A program made the translations under genes and the position numbers. Below the pieces are notes generated by a model. The model ran no database searches. It saw only the letters and a list, made by a program, of their open reading frames with translations, and was not told the DNA's origin. Shown in pieces: positions 52,357 to 63,239 of a stretch of 64,000 nucleotides of DNA (the first letter of the stretch is position 1; the number at the start of each line of letters is the position of its first letter). Location of the stretch: positions 2,143,501 to 2,207,500 of the forward strand of contig CAXIWW010000817.1 in assembly GCA_964036315.1 (NCBI GenBank), read 5' to 3'. Source of the DNA: Acanthosepion esculentum (taxonomy: Eukaryota; Mollusca; Cephalopoda; Sepiida; Sepiidae).

Positions 52357-52911
52357 ACATATACTGGCTCTTTTGTTACCACTGCCTTACAACCTATCCC
52401 AGGCTGCTACGAACCGATTTCTCCTGGCTCATTTGTGGCATCTGCCTTACAAGCATTCTCAGGCTGCAGCAATATGAATTCTCCTGGCTTTTTGTGCGAA
52501 TTGCCTTACAAGCAATCTCAACGGCTACGAGCGGATTTCTCCTGGCGCTTTTGTGGCAACTGCCTTACAAGAAATCTCAGGCTGCTAAGAGCCGAATTCT
52601 CCTGGCGCTTTTATGACAACTGCCTTACAATAAATATCAGGCTGCTACGAGCCGACTTCTCTTGGCTCTTTTGTGAAAACTGCCTTGCAAGTAATCTCCG
52701 GCTGCTACAAGCCGAATTCTCCTGGCGCTTTTGTGACAACTGCCTTACAAGCAATGTCAGGCAGCTACAAGCCGACTTCACTTGGCTCTTTTGTGAAAAC
52801 TGCCTTACAAGTAATATCAGGCCGCTACAAATCGACATCTCCTGTCTCTTTTGTGACAACTGCTTTACAAGCAATCTCAGTCTTCCGCCAGGACAGTTCT
52901 CCTGACTTTTT

Positions 52912-53480
52912 GTGCCAATTGCCTTAAAAGCAATCCCAGGCGGCTACGTGCCGATTTCTCCTGGCTCTTTTGTGGTAACAGCCTTACAAGCAATCTCAGG
53001 CTGCTACAAGCCGAATACGCCTGGCTCTTTTGTGAAACAGTTTGCAAGCAAACTCAGGCCACTACAAATAGACATCTCCTGTCTCTTTTGTGACAAGTGA
53101 TTTACAAGCAATATCAGGCTGCCGCCAGCACTGTTCTCCTGACTTTTTGTGCCAATTGCCTTAAAAGCAATCCCAGGCGGCTACTTGCCGATATATCCTG
53201 GCTCTTTTGTGGTAACTGCCTTACAAGCAATCTCAGGCTGCTACAAGCCGAATACGCCTGGCTCTTTTGTGAAACTGCCTTGCAAGCAATCTCAGGCCGC
53301 TACAAATCGACATCTCCTGTCTCTTTTGTGACAACTGCCTTACAAGCAATCTCAGGCTGCCGCAGGGCAGTTCTCCTGACTTTTTGTGCCAATTGCCTTA
53401 AAAGCAATCCCAGGCGGCTACGTGCCGATATCTCCTGGCTCTTTTGTGGTAACTGCCTTACAAGCAATCTCAGTCTGCTA
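52912..53480 (+). repeat. 237-bp four-monomer HOR in family B
   Basis: A tetramer of one 60-bp and three 59-bp monomers repeats from 52912 to 53149 to 53386. Its members are a GGCGGCTACGTGCCGAT (or ACTTGCCGAT) unit, a CCGAATACGCCTGG unit, an AAATCGACATCTCC unit, and a CCGCCAG or CCGCAGG unit. The third copy is incomplete. 237 is divisible by three, so the same peptide register returns each time, which explains the recurrent open frames. An inverted version of the same tetramer is found at about 62336-62573. Confidence 0.85.
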
Positions 53481-54139
53481 TAAGCCAAATTCTCCTGGTT
53501 CTATTGTGACAACTGCCTTAAAAGCAATCTCAGTCTACAGCAAGCCGAATTATCCTGGCTCTTTTGTGCAAATTGCCTTACAACTTTTGTGGCAACTGCC
53601 TTACATGCAATCTCAGGCGTCTACGAGCCTACTTATCTTGTCTCTTTTGTGAAAACTGCTTTAAATGCAATCTCAGGCTGCTACAAAACGACATCTCCTG
53701 TCTCTTTTTTAAAAAACTGCCTTACAAGCAATCTCAGACTGCTAAAAGCCGAATACGCCTGGCTCTATTGTGAAACTGCCTTACAAGCAATCTCAGATCG
53801 CTACAAATCGACATATCCTGGCTCTTTTGTGTCAACTGCCTTACAAGCAATCTCAAGCTGTCGCTAGTACAATTCTCCTGACTTAATGTGCCAATTGCCT
53901 TAAAAGCAATCCCAGGCGGCTACGAACCGATTTCTCCTGGCTCATTTGTGGCAACTGCCTTACAAGAAATCTCAGGCTACTACAAGCCGAATTCTCCTGG
54001 CTCTTTTGTGCCAATTGCCTTACAAGCAATCCCAGGCATCTACGAGCCGACTTCTCTTGTCTCTTTTGTGAAAACGGCCTTAAAAGCAATCTCAGGCTGC
54101 TACAAAACGACATCACCTGTCTCTTTTCTTTTAAAACAG

Positions 54140-54190
54140 ACTTACAATCAATCTCAAATTTTCCGCTAGTCTGCTTGTAATGCAATTGGC
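54140..54190. other. Family B polarity switch (right B axis)
   Basis: Plus orientation ends in ACTTACAATCAATCTCAAAT. A short CCGCTAGT piece follows, then minus orientation begins with CTGCTTGTAATGCAATTGGC. The exact switch lies between about 54158 and 54172. No unrelated DNA is inserted. The CCGCTAGT piece is itself a B variant, so the turn occurs within the monomer. Confidence 0.82.
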
Positions 54191-56929
54191 ACAAAAAGCT
54201 AAGAGAATTGGGATTGCTGCAGCCTGAGATTGTTTGTAAGGCAGTTGTCACAATAGAACCAGGAGAATTCGGCTTGTTGCAGCCTGAGATTGCTTGTAAG
54301 GCAGTTACCACAAAAGAGCCAGGAGAAATCCGCACGTAGCCGCCTGGGATTGCTTTTAGGGCAATTGGCACAAAAAGTTAGGAGAACAGTCCTAAAAAAG
54401 ACACAAAAGAGCCAGGAGATGTCGATTTATAGCGATCTGAGATTGCTTGTAAGGCAGTTTCACAATAGAGCCAGGCGTATTCGGCTTGTAGCCGCCTGAG
54501 ATTGCTTGTAAGGCAGTTTCACAAAAGAGACAGGAGATGTCGTTTTGTAGCCGCCTGATATTACTTTTAAGGCAGTTTCACAAAAGAGCCAAGATAAGTC
54601 GGCTTGTAATGAAGTTGGACAAAAGGGCCAGGAGAAATCGGCTCGTAGCATCCTGGGATTGCATGTAAGGCAATTCGCACAAAAAGCCAGGATAATTCTT
54701 ATTGCTGCAGCCTGAGAATGCTTGTAAGGCAGATGCCACAAATGAAAGAGGAGAAATCGCTTCGTAGCAGCCTGGGATTTCTTGTAAGGCAATTATCACA
54801 ACAATTTAGGAGAATTAGACTAGCGGCTGCCTGAGATTGCTTGTAAGGCAGTTGTCACAAAAGCGCCAGTAGAATTCGGCTTGTAGCAGCCTGAGATTAC
54901 TTGAAAGGCAGTTTTCACATAAGAGCCAAGAGAAGTCGGCTCGTAGCCGCATGACATTGCTTGTAAGGCAGTTGTCACAAAAGCGCCAGGAGAATTCGGC
55001 TTGAAGCAGCATGAGATTTCTTGTAAGGCAATTGGCACAAAATAGCCAGGAGAATTGGGATTGCTGCTGCCAGAGATTTCTTTTAAGGCAGTTGTCACAA
55101 TAGAACCAGGAGAATTCGGCTTGTAGCATCCTGAGATTGCTTGTAAGGCAGTTGTCACAAAAGAGACAGGAGATGTCGTTTTGTAGCAGCCTGATATTAT
55201 TTGTAAGGCAGTTTTCACAAAAGAGCCAAGAGAAATCGGCTCGTAGCCGCCTGGGATTGCTTGTAAGGCAATTCGCACAAAAAGCCAGGAGAATTCATAT
55301 TGCTGCAGCCTGAGAATGCTTGTAAGGCAGATGCCACAAATGAGCCAGGAGAAATCGGTTCGTAGCAGCCTGGGATTGCTGTAAGGCAATTGGCACAAAA
55401 AGTCAGGAGAATTTTACTAGCGACAGCTTGAGATTGCTTGTAAGACAGTTTTCAAAAAGAGTCAAGATATGTCGTTTTGTAGCGGCCTGAGATTGCTTGT
55501 AAGGCAGTTTCACAAAAGAGCCAGGAGAATGCGGCTTGCAGCAACCTGAGATTGCTTGTAAAGCAGTTGCCACAAATGAGCCAGGAGAATTCGGCTCGTA
55601 GCCGCGTGGAATTGCTTGTAAGGCAATTGGCACAAAAAGCTAGGAGTATTGGGATTGCTGCAGCCTGAGATTGCTTGTAAGGCAGTTGTCACAATAGAAC
55701 CAGGAGAATTCGGCTTGTAGTAGCCTGAGATTGCTTGTAAGGCAGTTACCGCAAAAGAGCCAGAAGACCGGCAGAAGATCGGCACGTAGCCGCCTGGGAT
55801 TGCTTTTTCGGCAATTGGCACAAAAAGTCAGGAGAACAGTCCTGGCGGCAGACTGAGATGGTTTGTAAGGCAGTTGCCACAAAGAGCCAGGAGATGTCGA
55901 TTTGTAGAAGCCTGGGATTGCTTGTAAGACAATTTGCACAAAAGATCCAGGAGAATTCGTCTTGCAGCAGCCTGAGATTGCTTGTAAGGCTGTTGTCACA
56001 AAAGAGACAGGAGATGTCGATTTGTAGCGGCCTGAGATTGCTTGCAAGGCAGTTTCACAAAAGAGCCAGCCGTATTCTGCTTGTAGCAGCCTGAGATTTC
56101 TTGTAAGGCAGTTTCACAAAAGAGCCAGGCGTATTCGGCTTGTAGCAGGCTGAGATTGATTGTAAGGCATTTTTAAAAAAAGAGACAGGAGATGTCGTTT
56201 TGTAGCAGCCTGATATTTCTCATAAAACAGTTTTCACAAAAGCGACAAGAGAAGTCTGCTCGTAGACGCCTGGGATTGCTTGTAAGGCAATTTGCGCAAA
56301 AGAGCCAGGAGAATTCCGCATGCATCAGCCAGAGATTGCTTGTAAGGCAGTTGCCACAAATGAGCCAGGAGAAATCGGCTTGTAGCCGCCTGGGATTGCT
56401 TGTAAGGCAATTGGCACAAAAAGCTAGGAGAACTGGGATTGCTGCAGCCTGAGATTACATGTAAGGCAATTTGCGCAAAAGAGCCAGGAGAATTCCGCAT
56501 GCATCAGCCAGAGATTGCTTGTAAGGCAGTTACCACAAAAGAGCCAGGAGAAATCGGCACGTAGACGCCTGGGATTGCTTTTAAGTCAATTGGCATAAAA
56601 AGCCAGGAGAACTGTCCTGGCGGCAGTCTGAAATTCCTTGTAAGGCAGTTGTCACAAAAGCGCCAGAAGAATTCGGCTTGTAGCAGCCTGAGATTACTTG
56701 TAAGGCAGTTTTCACATAAGAGCCAAGAGAAGTCGGCTCGTAGCCGCATGACATTGCTTGTAAGGCAGTTGTCACAAAAGCGCCAGGAGAATTCGTCTTG
56801 CAGCAGCCTGAGATTGCTTGTAAAGCAGTTGTCACGAAAGAGACAGGAGATGTCGACTTGTAGCGGCCTGAGATTGCTTGCAAGGCAGTTTCACAAAAGA
56901 GCCAGGCGTATTCGGCTTGTAGCAGCCTG
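54166..56929 (-). repeat. Family B satellite, right minus-oriented array inside family A
   Basis: About 46 monomers in reverse orientation with the usual subtypes. Around 56100-56220 it carries the monomer pair (GCGTATTCGGCTTG, then GAGATGTCGTTTTG) that reappears just beyond the A block at 61620-61720. It ends at AGCAGCCTG (56921-56929), which overlaps the first bases of A. Plus- and minus-strand frames of 60-190 codons are repeat readings only. Confidence 0.94.
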
Positions 56930-57164
56930 TCTCCTGGGTGGGGGTCGTCCGCATGGGACTTTCTGGGACTGGGGGTCATTTGCTTGGGCCTTTCTGGGTC
57001 TGTCTCCTGGGTGGGGGGTCGTCTGAGTGGGACTTTCTGGGCTGGGGGTCGTCTGCGTGGGACATTCTGGTACTATCTCTTGGGTCGGGGCTCGTTTGCA
57101 TGGGACTTTCTTGGACTGGAGGTCGTCTGCGTGGGACTTTCTTAGACAGTCTCCTGGGTGGGGG

Positions 57165-57465
57165 CTCCTCTGCATGGGACTTTCTGGGACTGGGGGTCGT
57201 CTGAGTCTGACTTTCTGGGATTGTCTCCTGGGTGGGTGTCGTCTGTTTGGGACTTTCTGGGACTGTCTCCTGGGTGGGGGATCGTCTGCGTGGGACTTTC
57301 TGGGACTGGGGGACGTCTGCTTGGGACTTTCTGGGAGTGTCTCCTGCGTGGAACATTCTGGGACTCCTCTGCATGGGACTTTCTGGGACTGGGGGTCGTC
57401 TGAGTCTGACTTTCTGGGATTGTCTCCTGGGTGGGGGTCGTCTGTTTGGGACTTTCTGAGACTGT
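57165..57465 (+). repeat. 199-bp tandem duplication in family A
   Basis: The words CTCCTCTGCATGGGAC, GGTCGTCTGAGTCTGAC and GGGATTGTCTCC at about 57165-57265 recur at about 57364-57464 with an offset of 199 bp. The copied part is about 100 bp. Between the copies the units are ordinary. Confidence 0.78.
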
Positions 57466-57479
57466 CTCCTGAGTGGGGG

Positions 57480-59330
57480 TCGTCTGCATTGGACTTCCTG
57501 GGACGGGGGGCCGTCTGCGTGGGAGTTTATGGGACTGTCTCCTGGGTGGGTGTCTTCTGCGTGGGATTTTTGGGACTGTCTCCTTGGTGAGGGTCGTCTG
57601 GGTGGGACTTTCTTGGACTGGGGGCTCTTCTGCGTGGGACATTCTGGGACTGTCTCCTGGGTGGGGGGTCGTCTGCGTGGGACTTTCTGGGACTGTCTCC
57701 TGGGTGGGTGTTCTTCTGCGTGGCACTTTCTGTGACTGGGGGTCGTCTGCGTGGGTCTTGCTGGGACTGTCTCCTGTCTGGGGGTCGTCTGTGTGGGACT
57801 TTCTTCGACTGGGGCTCGACTGCGTTGGACTTTCTGGGACTGTCTCCTGGGTGGGGGTCGTCTGCTTGGGATATCTGGGACTGTCTCCTGGGTGGGGTGT
57901 CGTCGGCATGGGACTTTCTGTGACTCGGGGTCGTCTGCGTGGGTCTTTCTTGCACTCTCTCCTGGGTGGGCGGTCTTCTGCGTGGGACTTTCTGGGACTG
58001 TCTCCTGGGTGGGGAGTCGTCTGCGTGGGACTTTCTGGGACTGGGGGTCGTCTGCGTGGGTCTTTCTGGGACTGTCTCCTGGGAGGTGTTTCGTCTGCGT
58101 GGGACTTTCTGGGACTGTCTCCTTGGTGGGGGGGTGTCGTCTGCGTGGGACTTTCTGGGACTGTCTCCTGGGTGGGGGGTCGTCTGCATGGGACTTTCTG
58201 GGACTGTCTCCTGGGAGGTGTTTCGTCTGCGTGGGACTTTCTGGGGCTGTCTCCTTGGTGGGGGGTGTCGTCTGCATGGGTCTTTCTGGGACAGTCTCCT
58301 GGGTGCGGTGTCGTCTGCGTGGGACTTTGTGGGACTGGGGGTCGTCTGCGTTGGAATTTCTGGGACAGGGGGTCGTCTGCGTGGGTCCTTCTGGGACTCT
58401 CTCCTCGGTGGGTGGTCGTCTGCGTGGGACTTTCTGGGACAGTGGTTCGTCTGCGTGGGTCTGTCTGGGACAGTCTCCTGGGTGGGGGTCGTCTGCATGG
58501 GACTTCCTGGGACGGGGGGTCGTCTGCGTGGGACTTTCTGGGACTGTCTCCTTGGTGAGGGTCGTCTGGGTGGGACTTTCTTGGACTGGGGGCTCGTCTG
58601 CGTGGGAGATTCTGGGACTGTCTCCTGGGTGGGTGTTCTTCTGCGTGGCACTTTCTGTGAATGGGGGTCGTCTGCGTGGGTCTTGCTGGGACTGTCTCCT
58701 GTCTGGGGGTCGTCTGCGTGGGACTTTCTTCGACTGGGGCTCGTCTGCTTTGGACTTTCTGGGACTGTCTCCTGGGTGGGGGTCGTCTGCTTGGGATATC
58801 TGGGACTGTCTCCTGGGTGGGGTGTCGTCGGCATGGGACTTTCTGTGACTCGGGGTCGTCTGCGTGGGTCTTTCTTGGACTCTCTCCTGGGTGGGCGGTC
58901 TTCAGCGTGGGACTTTCTGGGACAGTCTCCTGGGTGGGGAGTCGTCTGCGTGGGACTTTCTGGGACTGGGGGTCGTCTGCGTCGGTCTTTCTGGGACTGT
59001 CTCATGGGAGGTGTTTCGTCTGCGTGGGACTTTCTGGGGCTGTCTCCTTGGTGGGGGGGGTCGTCTGCATGGGTCTTTCTGGGACAGTCTCCTGGGTGCG
59101 GTGTCGTCTGCGTGGGATTTGTGGGACTGGGGGTCGTCTGCGTTGGAATTTCTGGGACTGGGGGTCGTCTGCGTGGGTCCTTCTGGGACTCTCTCCTGGG
59201 TGGGTGGTCGTCTGCGTGGGACTTTCTGGGACTCTTTCCTTGGTGGGGACTCGTCTGCGTGGGACTTTCTGGGACAGTGGTTCGTCTCCGTGGGTCTGTC
59301 TGGGACAGTCTCCTGGGTGCGGTGTCGTCT
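57480..59330 (+). repeat. Nested ~0.95-kb tandem duplication in family A
   Basis: The stretch from about 57480 to 58455 is repeated from about 58488 to 59330. The offset steps from about 1,008 to 968 to 925 and later to about 800 as whole units of about 40 bp are lost. Shared rare words are ACTTCCTGGGACGGGG, TTGGTGAGGGTCG, GTTCTTCTGCGTGGCAC, CTGTCTGGGGGTCG, TTTCTTCGACTGGGGC, GATATCTGGGACTG and GGGAGGTGTTTCGTC. A partial third copy of the distal part lies at about 59590-59720. Growth and contraction by single units are both visible. Confidence 0.82.
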
Positions 59331-62300
59331 GCGTGGGACTTTGTGGGACTGGGGGTTGTCTGCGTGGGACTTTCTGGGACTGGGGGTCGTCTGCGTGGGA
59401 CTTTCTGGGACTGTCTCCTGGGTGGGGGGTCGTCTTTTTGGGACTTTCTGGGACTGGCTTCTGGGTGGGGGGCACGTATGCGTGGGATTTTCTGTGACTG
59501 GGGGTCGTCTGCGTGGGACTTTCTGGGACTGTCTCCTGGGTGGGGGCCGTCTGCGTGGGACTTTCTGGGACTGGGGTCGTCTGCGTGGGACTTTCTGTGA
59601 CTGTTTCCTGGGTTGGGACTCGTCTGCGTGGGACTTTCTGGGACAGTGGGTCGTCTGCGTGGGTCTGTCTCGGACAGTCTCCTGGGTGCGGTGTCGTCTG
59701 CGTGGGACTTTGTGGGACTGGGGGTTGTTTGCGTGGGACTTTATGGGACTGGGGTCGTCTGCGTGGGACATTCTGGGACTGGGGGCCTTCTGCGTGGGAC
59801 TTTCTGGGAGTGGGGGTCGTCTGCGTGGGACTTTCTGGGACTGTCTCCTGGGTGGGGGGTCATCTGCATGGGACTTTCTGGGACTGGGGGTCGTCTGCGT
59901 GGGACTTTCTGGGACTGGGGTCTTCTGCGTGTGACTTTGTCGGACTGGGGGTCGTCTGCGTGGGACTTTCTGGGACTGGGGGCCGTCTGCGTGGGACTTT
60001 CTTGGACTGTCTCCTAGGACTGTGGGTCGTCTGCGTTGGACTTCCTGGGACTGGGGGTCGTCTGCGTTGGACTTTCTCGGAATGGGTGTCGTCTGCGTGG
60101 GACTTTCTGGGACTGTCTCCTGGGTGGGGGCTCGTCTGCGTGGGACTTTCTGGGACTGTCTCCTGGTTGGGAGGTCGTCTTTGGGACTTTCTGGCACTGG
60201 GGGTCGTCTGCGTCGGTCCTTCTGGGACTGTCTCCTGGGTGGTGGGTCGTCTGCGTGGGACTATCTTGGACTGGAGGTCGTCTGCGTGGGACTTTCTGGG
60301 ACAAGGGTGTCGTCTACGTGGGACTTTCAGGGACTGGGGATCGTCTGCGTGGGACTTTCTGGGACTGGGGGTCGTCTCCGTGGGACTTTCTGGGACTGTC
60401 TGCAGGGTGGAGGTCGTCTGCGTTGGACTTTCTGGGAATGGGGTCGTCTGCGTGGGACATTCTGTGATTGGGGGCCGTCTACGTGGGACTTTCGGGAAGT
60501 GGGGTCGTCTGCATGGGATTTTCTTGGACTGTCTCCTGGGTGGGGTCTCGTCTGCGTTGGACTTTCTGGGACTCTCTCCTGTGTGGGGGGTCGTCTGCTA
60601 TGGACTTTCTGGGAATGTCTCCTGGGTGGGGGTCTTCTTCATGGGAATTTCTTAGACTGGGTTGTCGTCTGCGTGGGACATTCTGGGACTGTCTCCTGGG
60701 TGTGGGGCACGTCTGGGACTGGGGTTCGTCTGCGTGGGACTTTCTGAGACTGGGGTCGTCTGCGTGGGACTTTCTGGGAGTGGGGGTCGTCTTTGTGGGA
60801 CTTTCTGGGACTGTCACCTGGGTGGGGGGTCTTCTGTTTGGGACATTCTGAGAACTGTCTCCTGGTTGGGGTGTCGTCTGCGTGGGACTTTCTGGGACTG
60901 GGGTTCGTCTGCGTGGGACTTTCTGGGACTGTCGCCTGGGTCGGGGGTCGTCTGCGTGGGTCTTTCTGGGACTGTCTCCTGGGTGGGGGTCGTCTGCATG
61001 GGACTTTCTGGGACTGGGGGTCTTCTGCGTGGGACTTTTTGGGACTGGGTGTCGTCTGCGTGGGACTTTCTGGGACTGTCTCCTGGGTGGGGGGTCGTCT
61101 GCGTGGGACTTTCTGGGACTGGGGGTCTTCTGCGTGGGACTTTCTGGGACTGTCTCCTGGGTGGGGGGTCGTCTGCGTGGGACTTTCTGGGATTAGGGGT
61201 CGTCTGCGTGGGACTTTCTGGGACAGTCTCCTGGGTGCGGTGTCGTCTGCGTGGAACTTTCTGGGACTGGGGGTCGTCTGCGTGGGACTTTCTGGGTCTG
61301 TCTCCTGGGTGAGGGGTCATCTGCGTGGGACTTTCTGGGTCTGTCCCCTGGGTGGGAGGTCTTCTGCGTGGGACTTTCTTGGACTGGGGGTCGTCTGCTT
61401 GGGACTTTCTGGGACTGTCTCCTTGGTGGGAGGGTCGTCTGCGTTGGATATATGGGACTGTCTTCTGGGTGGGGTGGTCGTCTGCGGTTGACTTTCTGGG
61501 ACTGGGGGTCGTCTGCGTGGGACTTTCTGGGACTGGGGGTCGTCTGCGTTGGACTTTCTGGGACTTGGATTCGTCTGAGTGGGTCTTTCTGGGACTGTCT
61601 TCTGGGTGGGGCTTCACACAAGAGCTACGCGTATTCGGCTTGTAGCAGGCTGAGATTGCTTGTAAGGCAGTTTTGAAAAAAAGAGACAGGAGATGTCGTT
61701 TTGTAGCAGCCTAGATTGCTTTGAAGGCAGTTTTCACAAAAGAGCCAAGATACGTCGGCTCGTAGACGCCTGGGATTTCTTGTAAATCAATTTGCACAAA
61801 AGAGTCAGGAGAATTCGGCTTGCAGGAGCCTGAGATTGCTTGTAAGGCAGTTGTCACAAAAGAGACAGAATATGTCGATTTATAGCGGCATGAGATTACT
61901 TGCAAGGCAGTTCTCACAAAAGAGCCAGGCGTATTCGGCTTGTAGTTGCCTGAGATTGCTTGTAAGGCAGTTGTCACAAAAGAGTCAGGAGAAGTCGGCT
62001 CGTAGCAGCCTGATATTGCTTGTAAGGCAGTTGCCACAAAAGAGCCAGGAGAAATTGGCTTGTCGCCGCCTGGGATTGCTTGTAAGGCAATTCGCACAAA
62101 AAGCCAGGAGAATTCATAATGCTGCAGCCTGAGAATGCTTGTAAGGCAGATGCCACAGATGAGCCTGGGGAAATCGGTTCGTAGCAACCTGAGATTGCTT
62201 GTATGGCAGTTGTCACAATAGAACCAGGAGAATTTGGCTTATAGCAGCCTGAGATTGCTTGTAAGGAAGTTACCACAAAAGAGCCAGGAGATATCGGCAC

Positions 62301-62335
62301 GTAACCGCCTGGTATTGTTTTTAAGACAATTGGCA

Positions 62336-62810
62336 CAAAAAGTCAGGAGAACTGCCCTGCGGCAGCCTGAGATTGCTTGTAAGGCAGTTGTCACAAAAGA
62401 GACAGTAGATGTCGATTTGTAGTGGCCTGATATTGCTTGCAAAGCAGTTTCACAAAAGAGCCAGGCGTATTCGGCTTGTAGCAGCCTGAGATTGCTTGTA
62501 AGGCAGTTACCACAAAAGAGCCAGGAGAAATCGGCACGTAGCCGCCTGGGATTGCTTTTAAGGCAATTGGCACAAAAAGTCAGGAGAACTGTCCTGGCGG
62601 AAGACTGAGATTGCTTGTAAAGCAGTTGTCACAAAAGAGACAGGAGATGTCGGCTTGTAGAAGCCTGACATTGCTTGTAAGGCAGTTGTCACAAAAGCGC
62701 CAGGAGAATACGGCTTGTAGCAGCCTGAGATTTCTTGTAAGGCAGTTGCCACAAAAGCGCCAGGAGAAATCGGCTCGTAGACGCTTGGGATTGCTTGTAA
62801 GGCAATTTGC
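62336..62810 (-). repeat. 237-bp four-monomer HOR in family B (inverted copy)
   Basis: The word GGCACAAAAAGTCAGGAG starts at about 62330 and again 237 bp later. Between them lie the CGCAGGG-type, AAATCGACAT-type, GAATACGCC-type and CGTGCCGAT-type monomers, read in reverse. It is the mirror counterpart of 52912-53480. The following monomers (to 62810) continue with the common subtypes. Confidence 0.8.
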
Positions 62811-63007
62811 ACAAAAAGGCAGGAGAATTCATATTGCTGCAGCCTGAGAATGCTTTTAAGGCAGATGACACAGATGAGCCAGGAGAAATCGGTTCGTAGC
62901 AGCCTGGGATTGGTTGTAAGGCAATTAGCACAAAAATAAGGAGAATTGGACTAGCGTCAGCCTGAGATTGCTTGTAAGGCAGTTGTCACAAAAGAACCAG
63001 TATATGT

Positions 63008-63032
63008 CGATTTGTAGCGGCCAATTCGGCTT
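63008..63032 (-). other. Private truncated-monomer join in family B (inverted copy)
   Basis: CGATTTGTAGCGGCC is fused to AATTCGGCTT, the reverse complement of the join at 52332-52356. The neighbours also correspond, including GATGTGGGTTTGTAG on the distal side. Independent formation of the same half-unit loss at the same base is unlikely. Confidence 0.85.
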
Positions 63033-63239
63033 GTAGCAGGCTGAGATTGCTTGTAAGGCAGTTTTCACAAAAGAGACAAGAGATGTGGGTTTGTAGAAGC
63101 CTGAGATTGCTTGAAAGGCAGTTTTCACAAAAGAGCCAAGAGAAGTCGGCTCGTAGCAGTCTGACATTGCTTGTAAGGCAGTTTTCACAAAAGAGCCAGG
63201 AGAAGTCGGCTTGTTGCAGACTGAGATTGCTTGTAAGGC

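Larger units (their letters stand above)
49431..54165 (+). repeat. Family B 60-bp satellite, right plus-oriented array
   Basis: About 79 monomers. The D-proximal part (49431-52120) contains unusual subtypes rare elsewhere, such as TACACCTGCTGGC, CACAGCAGCAAGCCC, GAGCCCGTTTACCC and TATCGGCCGACTTC. The distal part returns to the common subtypes. Three forward frames stay open for long distances (up to 308 codons from 50235), giving 20-residue repeats such as ALQAISGCYKPNSPG. The frame changes at 59-bp units and several frames are equally open, so I treat all of them as non-coding. Confidence 0.95.
56927..61610 (+). repeat. Family A G-rich minisatellite, main array (two unit lengths)
   Basis: About 4.7 kb, roughly 120 units. 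The short unit of about 31 bp is GACTTTCTGGGACTG plus GGGGTCGTCTGCGTGG. The long unit of about 43 bp adds the module TCTCCTGGGTGG between the halves. Short and long units are interspersed irregularly, and short units dominate from about 59330 onward. Runs of three to seven G recur on the plus strand. Stops are scarce in all six frames, giving frames of up to 553 codons (57939-59600) and 492 codons on the other strand. Each such frame passes through all three repeat translations because neither unit length is divisible by three, so it is not a protein gene. Confidence 0.95.

Noticed and set aside
57939..59600. 553-codon plus-strand open frame in family A, with 492- and 433-codon frames on the minus strand
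   Set aside because: Both strands and all frames are open because the unit lacks stop triplets. A single frame cycles through all three repeat translations as 31- and 43-bp units shift the phase. There is no conserved protein domain.
56927..61610. Family A as a mobile element inserted in B
   Set aside because: It has no terminal inverted repeats, long terminal repeats or enzyme-coding frame. The flanking 40-bp overlap is kept as a weak observation only.
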